Positions 43,350 through 51,621 of a stretch of 64,000 nt of DNA are shown in pieces. Position 1 is the first letter of the stretch; each line of letters starts with the position of its first letter. Source of the DNA: Levyella massiliensis (GTDB lineage: Bacteria > Bacillota > Clostridia > Tissierellales > Peptoniphilaceae); contig NZ_HG529491.1 of assembly GCF_000308275.2 (NCBI RefSeq), positions 356,699 to 420,698 of the forward strand. Direction: 5' to 3'. Position numbers and translations under genes: made by a program. The notes below the pieces were generated by a model. It made no database searches. It saw nothing but the letters and a program-made list of their open reading frames with translations, and was not told the origin of the DNA.

Positions 43350-43898
43350 GGCTAGGTAAAAACGATATATCGAAAAATACCTAGCCGCCGTGCCGGCCTT
43401 GCCTGTGTTTTCTGGCTAGGTAAAAGTCGAAATACGAAAAATACCTAGCTGCTATGGAGCGATGGTGCGCGATTATCGACTAGGTAAAAACGGCATATCG
43501 AAAAATACCTAGCCGCTACGCCGCCCTTGCGTGTGGTTTACGGCTAGGTAAAAGTCGAAATACGAAAAATACCTAGCTGCTATGGAGCGATGGTGCGCGA
43601 TTATCGACTAGGTAAAAACGGCATATGGAAAAATACCTAGCTGCTGCGCCGACTCTGCCGGCGTTTTCCGACTAGGTAAAAGTGAAAATACGAAAAATAC
43701 CTAGTCGCAATGGGACGATGGTGCGCGATTATTGGCTAGGTAAAAACGGCATATCGAAAAATACCTAGCCGCTACGCCACCGTGGCATGCATTTTTCGGC
43801 TAGGTAAAAAACGTATATCAAAAAATACCTAGCCGCTACGCCGCCGTTGCCTGTGTTTTCTGGCTAGGTAAAAGTCAAAATACGAAAAATACCTAGTC
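43350..43898. repeat. Array B: nine palindromes on an exact 64-bp period
   Basis: Nine 37-bp units start at 43350, 43414, 43478, 43542, 43606, 43670, 43734, 43798 and 43862, each exactly 64 bases apart. A unit has arms GGCTAGGTA and TACCTAGCC (9 bp, with GAC/GTC variants) around an A-rich centre. Two centre types occur: ACGGCATATCGA (units 1, 3, 5, 7, 8, with variation) and AGTCGAAATACGA (units 2, 4, 6, 9). The 27-bp linkers also fall in two types, and the linkers after units 2 and 4 are identical. Unit 6 has matching changes in both arms. The array lies between two convergent genes, after one terminator. It contains no long reading frame and no cas gene is near. Confidence 0.96.
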
Positions 43899-43997
43899 GC
43901 CGCATCATCGCTTCGCCGTGCATCACGCTGCAGCGTCTTTTGCACTGTCAGAAAATCGCCTCGCACGGCGTTAGAAGGGTGAAAAATTCCGCCCGCA

Positions 43998-44066
43998 AAC
44001 CAACACATCCGAGCCAACAAACACACCCCAGCCAACAAACACACCTCGGCCAACCAACGCCCCCGC
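43998..44066. repeat. 18-bp tandem repeats beside array B
   Basis: GCCAACAAACACACC-type copies lie at 44013-44030, 44031-44048 and 44049-44066, with a degenerate fourth at about 43998-44012. They lie between array B and the hutH terminator. Confidence 0.75.
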
Positions 44067-44083
44067 CACCCATAACCTAGTCA

Positions 44084-44116
44084 ATAAAAAAAGAAGGCGG
44101 TCCAAAGGCCGCCTTC
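44084..44116 (-). terminator. Terminator of hutH
   Basis: The GAAGGCGG/CCGCCTTC stem (44093-44116), read on the minus strand, is followed by TTTTTTTATT. It lies 24 bases beyond the hutH stop. Confidence 0.88.
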
Positions 44117-44139
44117 CGCTTGTATATAGCTTTTTTTGA

Positions 44140-45681
44140 TTACTGAAGATCCAAGTTGACCTTCTCTTCAACAGCCTTCAGCAGGCTGCCGTCGAGCAGC
44201 AGGTTCGTGATCTTCTCAAGTTCGTTGTACATTTCAACTTCATGGTCATCTGCGATGAAGTTCAGTTTCTCACGAACAGCATCGTAAGCAGCCTGAGTAC
44301 CAACACCCAGTTTGCCATCCGTCATTTCCTTGCGGAAGTCAATAGCCTGAACGGCTGCCAGGATTTCGGTAGCAACGCAGCGCAGGCTGTTGCGGACGAT
44401 GTCGCGAGCCTTGCGAGCAGCGATGGTTCCCATGGAGACGAAGTCTTCCTGGTTCTCGCAGGACGGGATGGAGTCAACGCTTGCCGGATGAGCAAGAACT
44501 TTGTTCTCGGATGCCAGTGATGCAGCGCTGTACTGCGTGATCATGAAACCGGAGTTGAGGCCCGGATGTTTGACCAAGAAGGAGGGGAACTCGGAGAGCT
44601 GGTGGTTGACCAAGCGCTCGATACGACGCTCGGATACGTTACCGATTTCAGCCGCGCCAATTCCCAAGAAGTCGAACGGCTGTGCCATCGGTTCACCGTG
44701 GAAGTTACCACCGGAGATGATTTCCTTGTCCGAGATAACGATCGGGTTGTCGGTAGCAGCGTTCAATTCAATAGCCACCTTCGAAGCAACATAGCTGATG
44801 GTGTCTTTGCTTGCGCCGTGGATCTGGGGGATGCAACGCAGCGTGTAGGCATCCTGCGTACGCAGTTCGGCAGTGTGTGTCAGATAGGTCGAACCTTCGG
44901 TCAGGTTGCGGATATTCTTAGCGGTAGCAATGCAGCCGGCATGCGGACGAATGGCATGCAGCTTCTCGTAGAAGGCATCGATGATACCGCGATGAGCTTC
45001 CAGAGACAGCGCGCCGGCAATATCGGAGAGCTTCAACAGTTGGATGGCGTCATACGTAGCCAGAGCACCGACAGCGGTCAAAACGGTGGTACCGTTGTTC
45101 AGGGCCAAACCTTCTTTGGCTTCCAGATGAATTGTCTCAACACCGGCTTTTTCCATGGCTTCTTTGCCGCTCATCAGCTCGCCATTGTAGAAGGCGCGGC
45201 CAAGACCCAGCATCGGGAGAACCATGTGGGAAAGCGGAGCCAAGTCGCCGCTGGCGCCCAAGGATCCTTTTTCCGGAATGTGCGGAACCACGTTCTTGTT
45301 CAGCATGTCAATCAAGGTCTGTACAGTGACCAGACGAACACCGGAAACACCTTTGACCAAGGAGTTGACACGAATCAGCATGACGGCACGAACTTCATCT
45401 TCATGAAGCGGTGCACCATCGCCGACAGCATGGGTACGAATCAGGTTCTCTTGCAGCTGTACACAGTCTTCTTTCGAGATATGTACGTTGTGCAGCGAAC
45501 CGAAGCCAGTCGTAATACCATAGACAACGCGTTCTTCTTCAACAATTTTCTCAACGATGCCGCGGGATTTCTTAACCGCATCCACGGTTTCCGGTGCCAG
45601 TTCAACCGTAGCATGCTCACGGGCAACAGCCACCAGTTGGTCCAGAGTCAGATCCGAACCGTTCAATACTACTTTTTTCAT
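44140..45681 (-). CDS. hutH: Histidine ammonia-lyase
   Basis: A 513-residue aromatic amino-acid lyase that deaminates histidine to urocanate. The Ala-Ser-Gly triad that forms the MIO cofactor is at residues 143-145 (GSLGASGDLAPLSH), the catalytic Tyr is in VVYGITTGFGSL (about 52-63), and further active-site blocks are NPIVI and GGNFHGEPMAQPFDFL (about 330-345) and the C-terminal SCENQEDFVSMG. The length and order are typical. AGGAGG precedes the ATG. No hutU, hutI or ftcD is adjacent, so later steps are elsewhere. It diverges from the SARP-type regulator, with two dyads in the gap. Confidence 0.96.
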   Translation of the reverse strand: MKKVVLNGSDLTLDQLVAVAREHATVELAPETVDAVKKSRGIVEKIVEEERVVYGITTGFGSLHNVHISKEDCVQLQENLIRTHAVGDGAPLHEDEVRAVMLIRVNSLVKGVSGVRLVTVQTLIDMLNKNVVPHIPEKGSLGASGDLAPLSHMVLPMLGLGRAFYNGELMSGKEAMEKAGVETIHLEAKEGLALNNGTTVLTAVGALATYDAIQLLKLSDIAGALSLEAHRGIIDAFYEKLHAIRPHAGCIATAKNIRNLTEGSTYLTHTAELRTQDAYTLRCIPQIHGASKDTISYVASKVAIELNAATDNPIVISDKEIISGGNFHGEPMAQPFDFLGIGAAEIGNVSERRIERLVNHQLSEFPSFLVKHPGLNSGFMITQYSAASLASENKVLAHPASVDSIPSCENQEDFVSMGTIAARKARDIVRNSLRCVATEILAAVQAIDFRKEMTDGKLGVGTQAAYDAVREKLNFIADDHEVEMYNELEKITNLLLDGSLLKAVEEKVNLDLQ

Positions 45682-46058
45682 GTTTCCTCCTCAAAAGTTC
45701 ATATCCCTTAGGATAAGGTTTACCCCACGCTCGTTTAACAAATTTTTATTCAGAAACGAGCCTCTCGAAAACGTTATCGCTATAGGCCTCTGCCACGACG
45801 GGATAAAGGAGATAGCGTAACGCAGATCGACAAAAAACTGACAAAAGCCTGAAAAAACATAGAACAGACTTCCTAAGCAAAGAGTGTATCCTGCTACCGT
45901 CCAAAGCGGATAAAAAACAAGAAAAAAAGATGAAGAAATAAGAGTCGAATTTATCGGAAAAAAAGGAGAATATGGTCTAATTTCACGTCAAATCGTGGAC
46001 GATCTTTTGACGTATAGTATAATAGGGAAGATAGATGCTACGGAAAGGAGGACACTAC
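45682..46058. promoter_or_regulatory. hutH/regulator divergent control region
   Basis: The 377-base gap is purine-rich in its middle and holds two dyads. GCTCGTTT (45729-45736) and AAACGAGC (45754-45761), 17 bases apart, lie in the hutH leader. ACGTCAAA (45985-45992) and TTTGACGT (46006-46013), 13 bases apart and with an inner ATCGT/ACGAT pair, overlap the -35 and spacer of a promoter with TATAAT at 46018-46023. The second is a good candidate operator for autoregulation of the SARP gene. The ribosome binding site AAAGGAGG lies at 46042-46049. Confidence 0.65.
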
Positions 46059-49000
46059 GTGACAATACAGATTAAGCTTTTTGGTATGCCGGCGGTGGAA
46101 CGCGATGGCGAAAGAATTTTCTTTCCCTACAACAAAATTAACGCCATGATTTATTATCTGGCTGTTAACGAGACGATTACCCGCACGGAGATTGCCGGAT
46201 TGCTTTGGCCGGATGAAGATGAAGCCATTGCTAAGAAAAATTTGCGCAACGCGATTTACCAGGCAAAACGTTGCGTCGGCGAAGATTTTATCTTATCGCC
46301 AAAAAAACTATTGCTGGAATTAAATCCGGCGCTAGGAATTTCGTGTGATGCGACGTTGTTTTCGGAAGATCCGGCAGCGCACTTATCGGTTTACGACGGC
46401 CCCTTCCTGCAGGGATTCTATGTGAAAGACTCCGAGCAATATGACTTTTGGGTGACGCGTATGCGTTCCTTCTACGAAGAAAAATATATTGCGCATGCGT
46501 ATCAGCAATTGGAGAAAGAAATTGAAGAGGGGCAGAACGAAAACGTCGAAAAATCCATTCACACGCTCATCAGCATGGACGAATATGATGAACGCAGCGT
46601 GCGCCTGCTCATGCGCTATTATGCAAAAACCGGGCGTACGGGCAAAGTCATTGAGACCTATTACAATTTGAAAAAACTGCTGCGCGACGAGTTGGGCGTC
46701 AGCCCGGATGTGGAAACGCAGTCCATTTATGAAGAAGCCGTCAATCAAATTGACTTGAGCGATCATCGCTCAGCAACACATGAAGAATTCTTTTACGGTC
46801 GCTTTAAGGAACGCGCTCTCATTCAAAAAAATTTAAGCCTCATTGCGGAGAAAAAGGCGGTATCGCTCTTAATCGAAGGGGAGGCAGGGATTGGAAAGAG
46901 TGCCTTGTTGCGTAAAGTCCTCGAGGATGCGCCGGAAGATCGGGTTGTGCTGGAGGCGGATTGCTACTGTGCAGAACAGGATTATGCCTTGCGCCCGATG
47001 GCTGTTCTTATCGAACGTATGGGTGAAACATTAAAACGATTGGGCATCTCCCTGCCCACCTATTGGGACAGTACGATGAAGCAGCTGTTTCCGCCGCTGG
47101 AGTCGGCAACCAAGGAACTTTTCTTCCCGGAAGTGCACAAGGGATTGAATTTTGATCTGCTATCTAAGATTTTTGTGGAGGGGATTCGAAAAATCTCCGC
47201 GGTGCATCCCTTGGTGATTGTGCTGGAGGATCTGCAGTGGCTTGATGAGGTTTCCGTCCGCCTGTTGACTTCGGTATTGTTGCGTATGGAAAAGCGCGCG
47301 ATGTTTTTGATGACGGCACGTCCGGAAATGTCGCAGCCCTTGGAAGATGCTTTGGCAACTCTCACCAGTTACGGCCTCTTGGAAGCCATTCCCTTGCAGC
47401 GATTTGATCGGGAACAGTCCTTTGCCTTCATTCAGGAGGCGACGCAGAAGGACATACAGCCGGATATGATGGAGAAAATCTATCGGGAGACGGAGGGCAA
47501 TTCCTTCTTTTTGGCGGAATACGTCCAGTTATTGGCGACCTCGGAAACGGATACGCTGATGACGGAAAAGATGAAGGACGCCATGAAGGCGCGCTTTGCC
47601 TATCTCTCCAAACCCGAACGCGATGTGCTGGACTTGGTCAGCTTTTTCTACGATGAGGCGCCGTTGTCTGTTCTCATGAACCTCATGGGGCGCAGTGATT
47701 CGGATATCATCGGTTTGATTGAGCATTTGGAACATATTAACATCCTCAAAGAACGGGCGCATGAGAGCGATATCGGCATTTGCTTTACGCATGTGAAGCT
47801 TCGAGAATACATTTATATGACGCAGCCGCATTCCAAGTGCCGCGTGATTCATAAACGCATTGCGCAGATTTTGGAAGAGTCGCTGAAGAGAAAGCCGGCG
47901 CTGTATCTCTATTCGAAACTGGTCTATCACTATACCAGCGCGGAGGAGCCGATTAAGAGCATTCAGTTTGAACTGGAAATGCTCAATTACTACCTCAATT
48001 TCTCGCACGAACTGTTCCCGATCTTGAGCATTCAGGAAGCGGATGCGGGGGAGAAAGTGTATATTTCCCGTGACCGATTGCAGGAAATGTTCAAAAATTT
48101 GGAGGAAAAATTCACGGCATTGCGGAAGACAACCTCGGATGAGGATTTGACGCGTCTGGAAATGCAGTTCTACTACATGAAGGGTCGCTATCTCATTCGT
48201 GACGGCGCTTATGCGGAAGGTCTGAAGGATATGCGGGAAGCCGTGGGCAAGGCGAAAACGCTCAACGACAAGGACTATGAACTGGAAGGCTACAAACAGT
48301 TCATCTTTTATAACATTCAGACGAACCAAGCGGAAGAGATGTTGTCGTATATCGAAGGCGCTTTGCATCTGGCAGTGCAGTGCAATTATCACAAAGAGAT
48401 CGGTATATTGCTGCGCTTGAAGGGTCTCTATAACATCATGACAGGCCACCAGACCATGGCGGAGCAGCTGTTGCACGAATCCATTCAAACCTTTACGGTG
48501 ACCCCGGAAGTGGCGCGTCGCTATGCGATTAATATTGCGGCGGCACATAATTATATCGGGGAGATTCGTTTCCAGGAAGCGCACTATGAACAAGCACTGC
48601 AGGAATTTGACGAAGCCATTCAGCTTTCGCAGGACAAGAACGCACTTTCGGCAATGTCCGTATTCTATATTAATAAGGGCAAGGCACTCTTTGCTTTAGA
48701 GCGATTGGAGGAGGCAAAACAGGCGTTCCAAAATGCGTATCATCTCTACGGGCAGTTCGACTCCTTCTGGAAGCGACCGGTATTGGATGCCTACATGGCC
48801 TTAACGGCGATGAAGGAGAAGGATTACAAGCAGGCCGCGCTCTATCTGCGACAGGCGAAAGAGTTTTCGGAGAAAATGAACGATCCGCGTGCACAAGGGG
48901 CGGCGTGCTTTGCCGCGTATCGCATTTTAAATGAAGTACCGAAGGACAGCTTAAAAACCGATTTCGAAGGGCTGTTTGAATACGCACCGGCGGCGTATTT

Positions 49001-49082
49001 CCATGAAGCGCTGTCTTTGTTGGATCCGAACCGTGATCATTTCGAGCGGCAATATTTGATGGATCATAAAACGAAGCAATAA
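46059..49082 (+). CDS. SARP/BTAD-type regulator with AAA ATPase and TPR domains
   Basis: A protein of about 1007 residues. The N-terminus (about 1-90) is a winged helix of the OmpR/SARP kind (KINAMIYYLAVNETITRTEIAGLLWPDEDEAIAKKNLRNAIYQAKR). A BTAD helical domain follows (about 90-235), then an AAA-type ATPase with Walker A LIEGEAGIGKSALL (about 272-285) and Walker B VIVLEDLQWLDE, and finally tetratricopeptide-like repeats (about 590-1000). Such proteins are ligand- and ATP-controlled activators. I take GTG at 46059, nine bases after AAAGGAGG; ATG at 46035 would overlap that site. It probably controls hutH, which diverges from it. Confidence 0.88.
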   Translation: MTIQIKLFGMPAVERDGERIFFPYNKINAMIYYLAVNETITRTEIAGLLWPDEDEAIAKKNLRNAIYQAKRCVGEDFILSPKKLLLELNPALGISCDATLFSEDPAAHLSVYDGPFLQGFYVKDSEQYDFWVTRMRSFYEEKYIAHAYQQLEKEIEEGQNENVEKSIHTLISMDEYDERSVRLLMRYYAKTGRTGKVIETYYNLKKLLRDELGVSPDVETQSIYEEAVNQIDLSDHRSATHEEFFYGRFKERALIQKNLSLIAEKKAVSLLIEGEAGIGKSALLRKVLEDAPEDRVVLEADCYCAEQDYALRPMAVLIERMGETLKRLGISLPTYWDSTMKQLFPPLESATKELFFPEVHKGLNFDLLSKIFVEGIRKISAVHPLVIVLEDLQWLDEVSVRLLTSVLLRMEKRAMFLMTARPEMSQPLEDALATLTSYGLLEAIPLQRFDREQSFAFIQEATQKDIQPDMMEKIYRETEGNSFFLAEYVQLLATSETDTLMTEKMKDAMKARFAYLSKPERDVLDLVSFFYDEAPLSVLMNLMGRSDSDIIGLIEHLEHINILKERAHESDIGICFTHVKLREYIYMTQPHSKCRVIHKRIAQILEESLKRKPALYLYSKLVYHYTSAEEPIKSIQFELEMLNYYLNFSHELFPILSIQEADAGEKVYISRDRLQEMFKNLEEKFTALRKTTSDEDLTRLEMQFYYMKGRYLIRDGAYAEGLKDMREAVGKAKTLNDKDYELEGYKQFIFYNIQTNQAEEMLSYIEGALHLAVQCNYHKEIGILLRLKGLYNIMTGHQTMAEQLLHESIQTFTVTPEVARRYAINIAAAHNYIGEIRFQEAHYEQALQEFDEAIQLSQDKNALSAMSVFYINKGKALFALERLEEAKQAFQNAYHLYGQFDSFWKRPVLDAYMALTAMKEKDYKQAALYLRQAKEFSEKMNDPRAQGAACFAAYRILNEVPKDSLKTDFEGLFEYAPAAYFHEALSLLDPNRDHFERQYLMDHKTKQ

Positions 49083-49113
49083 AGTGGAGCAATGGTTGTA
49101 GGGAAAGAAGAAA

Positions 49114-49147
49114 AAACGGGGCTTTCGCATAGCGAAAAGCCCCGTTT
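49114..49147 (+). terminator. Terminator after the SARP gene
   Basis: ACGGGGCTTTCGC pairs with GCGAAAAGCCCCGT, followed by TTTAT. Read on the minus strand it ends in TTTTTTCTTC, so it probably also serves glmL. Confidence 0.85.
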
Positions 49148-49154
49148 TATTAGA

Positions 49155-49182
49155 GAAGGTGGCCTGCCGGCCGCCTTTTTTT
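49155..49182 (+). terminator. Second hairpin between the SARP gene and glmL
   Basis: AAGGTGGCC pairs with GGCCGCCTT (one G-T) around a short loop and is followed by TTTTTTATT. Confidence 0.8.
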
Positions 49183-49199
49183 ATTTGGGAAAGGCAGGA

Positions 49200-50612
49200 T
49201 TACGCCTTCGTGATGTCAACAAGCGTTCTCTGTAACAGGTCAAAGGCCACATCGGGCTCTTCCGTAGCTAAGAGTCCCATGGCGGAAAGCAGGTACTGTT
49301 GATCCAGATAGAGATGGGGACGGTGCGGGAAGAGCACTCGTTCTTCCGGGCGCAGAATGTCGGCAGGACGGTCTTGGTGCACTAAAACGCCGCCGGTGCC
49401 GATGATGGTGGTAAAGTCGGTCAAATCCTTGCCGCTAAGATAGTAAATGTAGCGGCCCTTTTCGTAGTCGCGACGCAGGGTGCCGACATGGCGAGAGAGT
49501 GCTACCTGAGCGCAAGCGCGTGCCATCGCTCGATCCACGGCAAAATCGCGCGGCGTTTGCGGAATAAATCTGATGTGGCTGGCGCGCGCGTCACATTCTT
49601 TCGCATAATCTGCCGGAGCAATGGCTGCCAGCGCTTCCTGTCCGACGCTTTCGTAAAGGCTACGCGCGGAATAGCGCATACCCAAGTCGCCTTCGACGGT
49701 ACGTTTATCCAGCGGCTCCTGCAGCCCTTCAATGCGCAATTCACTTTCTTTGCCATCGATGGTAATCTTCGGCTGCTTGGGCTTACCATCGCCGACCGAG
49801 TGAATGTCGGTCGTTGCGCCGCCGATATCTACCAGTAACAGATCGCCCATCCCCGGGCGATTTTCGGTTCCCAGCGATAACAGCTTTGCGGCTTGCAGCA
49901 CGGCGTCGGGCGTCGGCGTTAATACAGGCCCGATTTTTTCGCCCACTTCATCCAGCCCCTTCGCATGCGTGATGCGTTCCATAAAGATGCGCCGAATTTC
50001 GCGCCGCGACGGATCCGCATTTAACACGTTCACCTGCGGCATGACATTCTCCGTGATCGTGACGTTAAAATCGCTCAATAGCGATGCCGCTTCTTCGGCA
50101 ACTTCACAGTTACCGGCAATCACAATGGGCATACGATGGTTAAGCGTTGCCAATCGACGCGCATGCTCCACTAAACTGCGGCGATTGCCGTGGTCCGTGC
50201 CGCCCGAAAGCAGCAGAATATCAGGCTGTAACGCTTCCAACTCTGCCAGGTCGGCATCGGTGAGATCAAGCGCATAGGTTTTCAAAATTCGCGCGCCGGC
50301 ACCAAGTGCCGAACGCGTTGCCGCCTCGGCTGTCAAATGTCTTCCCAGCCCCACGGCCACCATTTTCAGACCGCCGGCTGCAGAAGAGCACAGCAGCGCG
50401 CGATCCCAACATTTTCCCTCGGTAAATTCCAGATGGTTTCCACGCTGGTTGGCATCTTGCACCAGATCCAAAAGCATTTCCTGAATGCCTTCCATGACGC
50501 TGGTTTCAATGGTCGTAATGGCCTTACCATGGGCTAAAATGCGGTATTCTTTGGTATCCACGAGGCTCCCTTTGGTAAAAGTGGAACCGATATCGACTAA
50601 AAGATAACGCAT
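49200..50612 (-). CDS. glmL: MutL/GlmL-type ATPase, coenzyme B12 mutase accessory protein
   Basis: A 470-residue protein of the MutL (GlmL) family, in the actin/Hsp70-like ATPase superfamily. The two phosphate-binding motifs are LLVDIGSTFTKG (4-15) and DLLLVDIGGATTDIHSVG (about 250-267); CSSAAGGLKMVAVGL (about 75-89) and ILLLSGGTDHGN (about 132-143) are family hallmarks. Members sit with glutamate mutase (glmS/glmE) or with B12-dependent aminomutases such as ornithine aminomutase and are thought to reactivate them. No mutase subunit is adjacent here, so the partner lies elsewhere. AGGAAA precedes the ATG. Its position next to hutH fits amino-acid fermentation. Confidence 0.87.
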   Translation of the reverse strand: MRYLLVDIGSTFTKGSLVDTKEYRILAHGKAITTIETSVMEGIQEMLLDLVQDANQRGNHLEFTEGKCWDRALLCSSAAGGLKMVAVGLGRHLTAEAATRSALGAGARILKTYALDLTDADLAELEALQPDILLLSGGTDHGNRRSLVEHARRLATLNHRMPIVIAGNCEVAEEAASLLSDFNVTITENVMPQVNVLNADPSRREIRRIFMERITHAKGLDEVGEKIGPVLTPTPDAVLQAAKLLSLGTENRPGMGDLLLVDIGGATTDIHSVGDGKPKQPKITIDGKESELRIEGLQEPLDKRTVEGDLGMRYSARSLYESVGQEALAAIAPADYAKECDARASHIRFIPQTPRDFAVDRAMARACAQVALSRHVGTLRRDYEKGRYIYYLSGKDLTDFTTIIGTGGVLVHQDRPADILRPEERVLFPHRPHLYLDQQYLLSAMGLLATEEPDVAFDLLQRTLVDITKA

Positions 50613-50614
50613 GA

Positions 50615-51385
50615 TTATTTTCCTTTCTTTCTCTTTTCGTTCTCGTCGAGTTCGTGCATTAAGTGGGGAAAAGCGTTGAGCATCCGCTTCTCACTGAACG
50701 CCAGCCAGCGATGCAACAGTTTTTCGCGACGTTTCTCAATGCGCTTGGCCGCTTCACTTTCGTGCAGCTCCTGGCGTTTTTCCTCGAGATCCCGCGTGTG
50801 TTCGAATACACGCTCACCGATTTGATCGGAAACTTTTCGCATATCCTGGCTGATTTTTGCCGAATACTTCCATTTTTTATTGAGGCCAAGCAGGGTTGCG
50901 ACCATATTCACGACATCAACGAGCAGCAACAGAAGCAGGACCACCGTGATGGTCCATGCCAGCTTTGCCGGCAAGAAGCCGATCAAATGACGTAACAAAG
51001 GATGTATGGCTTCATACAGTACAAAGCAACACATACCCCAAAGCAAGGAATATTCCAAACAGATATAACCGCCGAGGTTTAGGCGCCGATCGGAATAGTC
51101 CCACCACTTCCGGTGCAGTAATTTCTCCAACACAAACCCGGTTACCAGTTCAATGATGGAAGCGATCAGCATAGAGCCAAAAAACAGAAGCAATTTATTG
51201 GTATTTGCAATATCGGAGAGAAATAAAAGGACCGCACAGGCGCCAAAACCATAGATTGGGCACCATGGACCGCTGAGCATGCCGGCATTAATAAAGCGTC
51301 CGGAATGAACGGCGTTATAACCGACCTCCATCATCCAACCGATAGATGCGTAGACAAAAAAATAGAGCAACAACGGATAATCCAT
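50615..51385 (-). CDS. CmpB-type (putative ABC transporter IV) membrane protein
   Basis: A 256-residue protein with six membrane helices in its first 175 residues and a long basic, coiled-coil-like C-terminus. The pattern YPLLLYFFVYASIGWMMEV, GMLSGPWCPIYGFGA, FGSMLIASIIELVTGFVLEKLLHRKWWDYSDRRLNLGGYICLEYSLLWG is typical of the PF06541 family, whose function is unknown despite the ABC label. I take the ATG at 51385 with AAGGAGG upstream; the frame extends nine codons further. It starts the two-gene operon with glmL (2-base gap) and is convergent with nothing upstream except the TetR promoter. Confidence 0.78.
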   Translation of the reverse strand: MDYPLLLYFFVYASIGWMMEVGYNAVHSGRFINAGMLSGPWCPIYGFGACAVLLFLSDIANTNKLLLFFGSMLIASIIELVTGFVLEKLLHRKWWDYSDRRLNLGGYICLEYSLLWGMCCFVLYEAIHPLLRHLIGFLPAKLAWTITVVLLLLLLVDVVNMVATLLGLNKKWKYSAKISQDMRKVSDQIGERVFEHTRDLEEKRQELHESEAAKRIEKRREKLLHRWLAFSEKRMLNAFPHLMHELDENEKRKKGK

Positions 51386-51534
51386 AGAAGCCTCCTTCGG
51401 ATTTTCGCGCATTCGATTCGCAGAGAAAAATGGCCTGTGAAACTGTGCGGGAATTCCCCGTTATTGTACCCCTTTGGATGCGTGTTTGAAACCGTTGCAC
51501 AGGTTTGTGTGGATATGTCGATGGAATCGCGCCA

Positions 51535-51605
51535 TTGCGACGTCCGTTTTCGCTCGGTATAATGGGCATAGTAATCACGAATGTTATCTGATGCCTGTTG
51601 GCATC
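51535..51605 (+). promoter_or_regulatory. TetR promoter with a downstream dyad
   Basis: TTGCGA (51535-51540) is 17 bases from TATAAT (51558-51563). The perfect dyad GATGCC-TGTT-GGCATC (51590-51605) follows, just before the ribosome binding site AGAGGTG. The dyad could be an operator or an RNA hairpin. Confidence 0.7.
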
Positions 51606-51621
51606 CTGAAAAGAGGTGAAG

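Noticed and set aside
43350..43898. A CRISPR array (37-bp repeats, 27-bp spacers)
   Set aside because: The linkers are not unique; two are identical and others fall in two related types. The repeats are palindromes throughout with variable centres, and there are no cas genes in the window.
44566..45711. A 381-residue plus-strand reading frame opposite hutH
   Set aside because: It is antisense to well-conserved hutH codons, has no ribosome binding site and resembles no protein; it is a by-product of hutH codon use.
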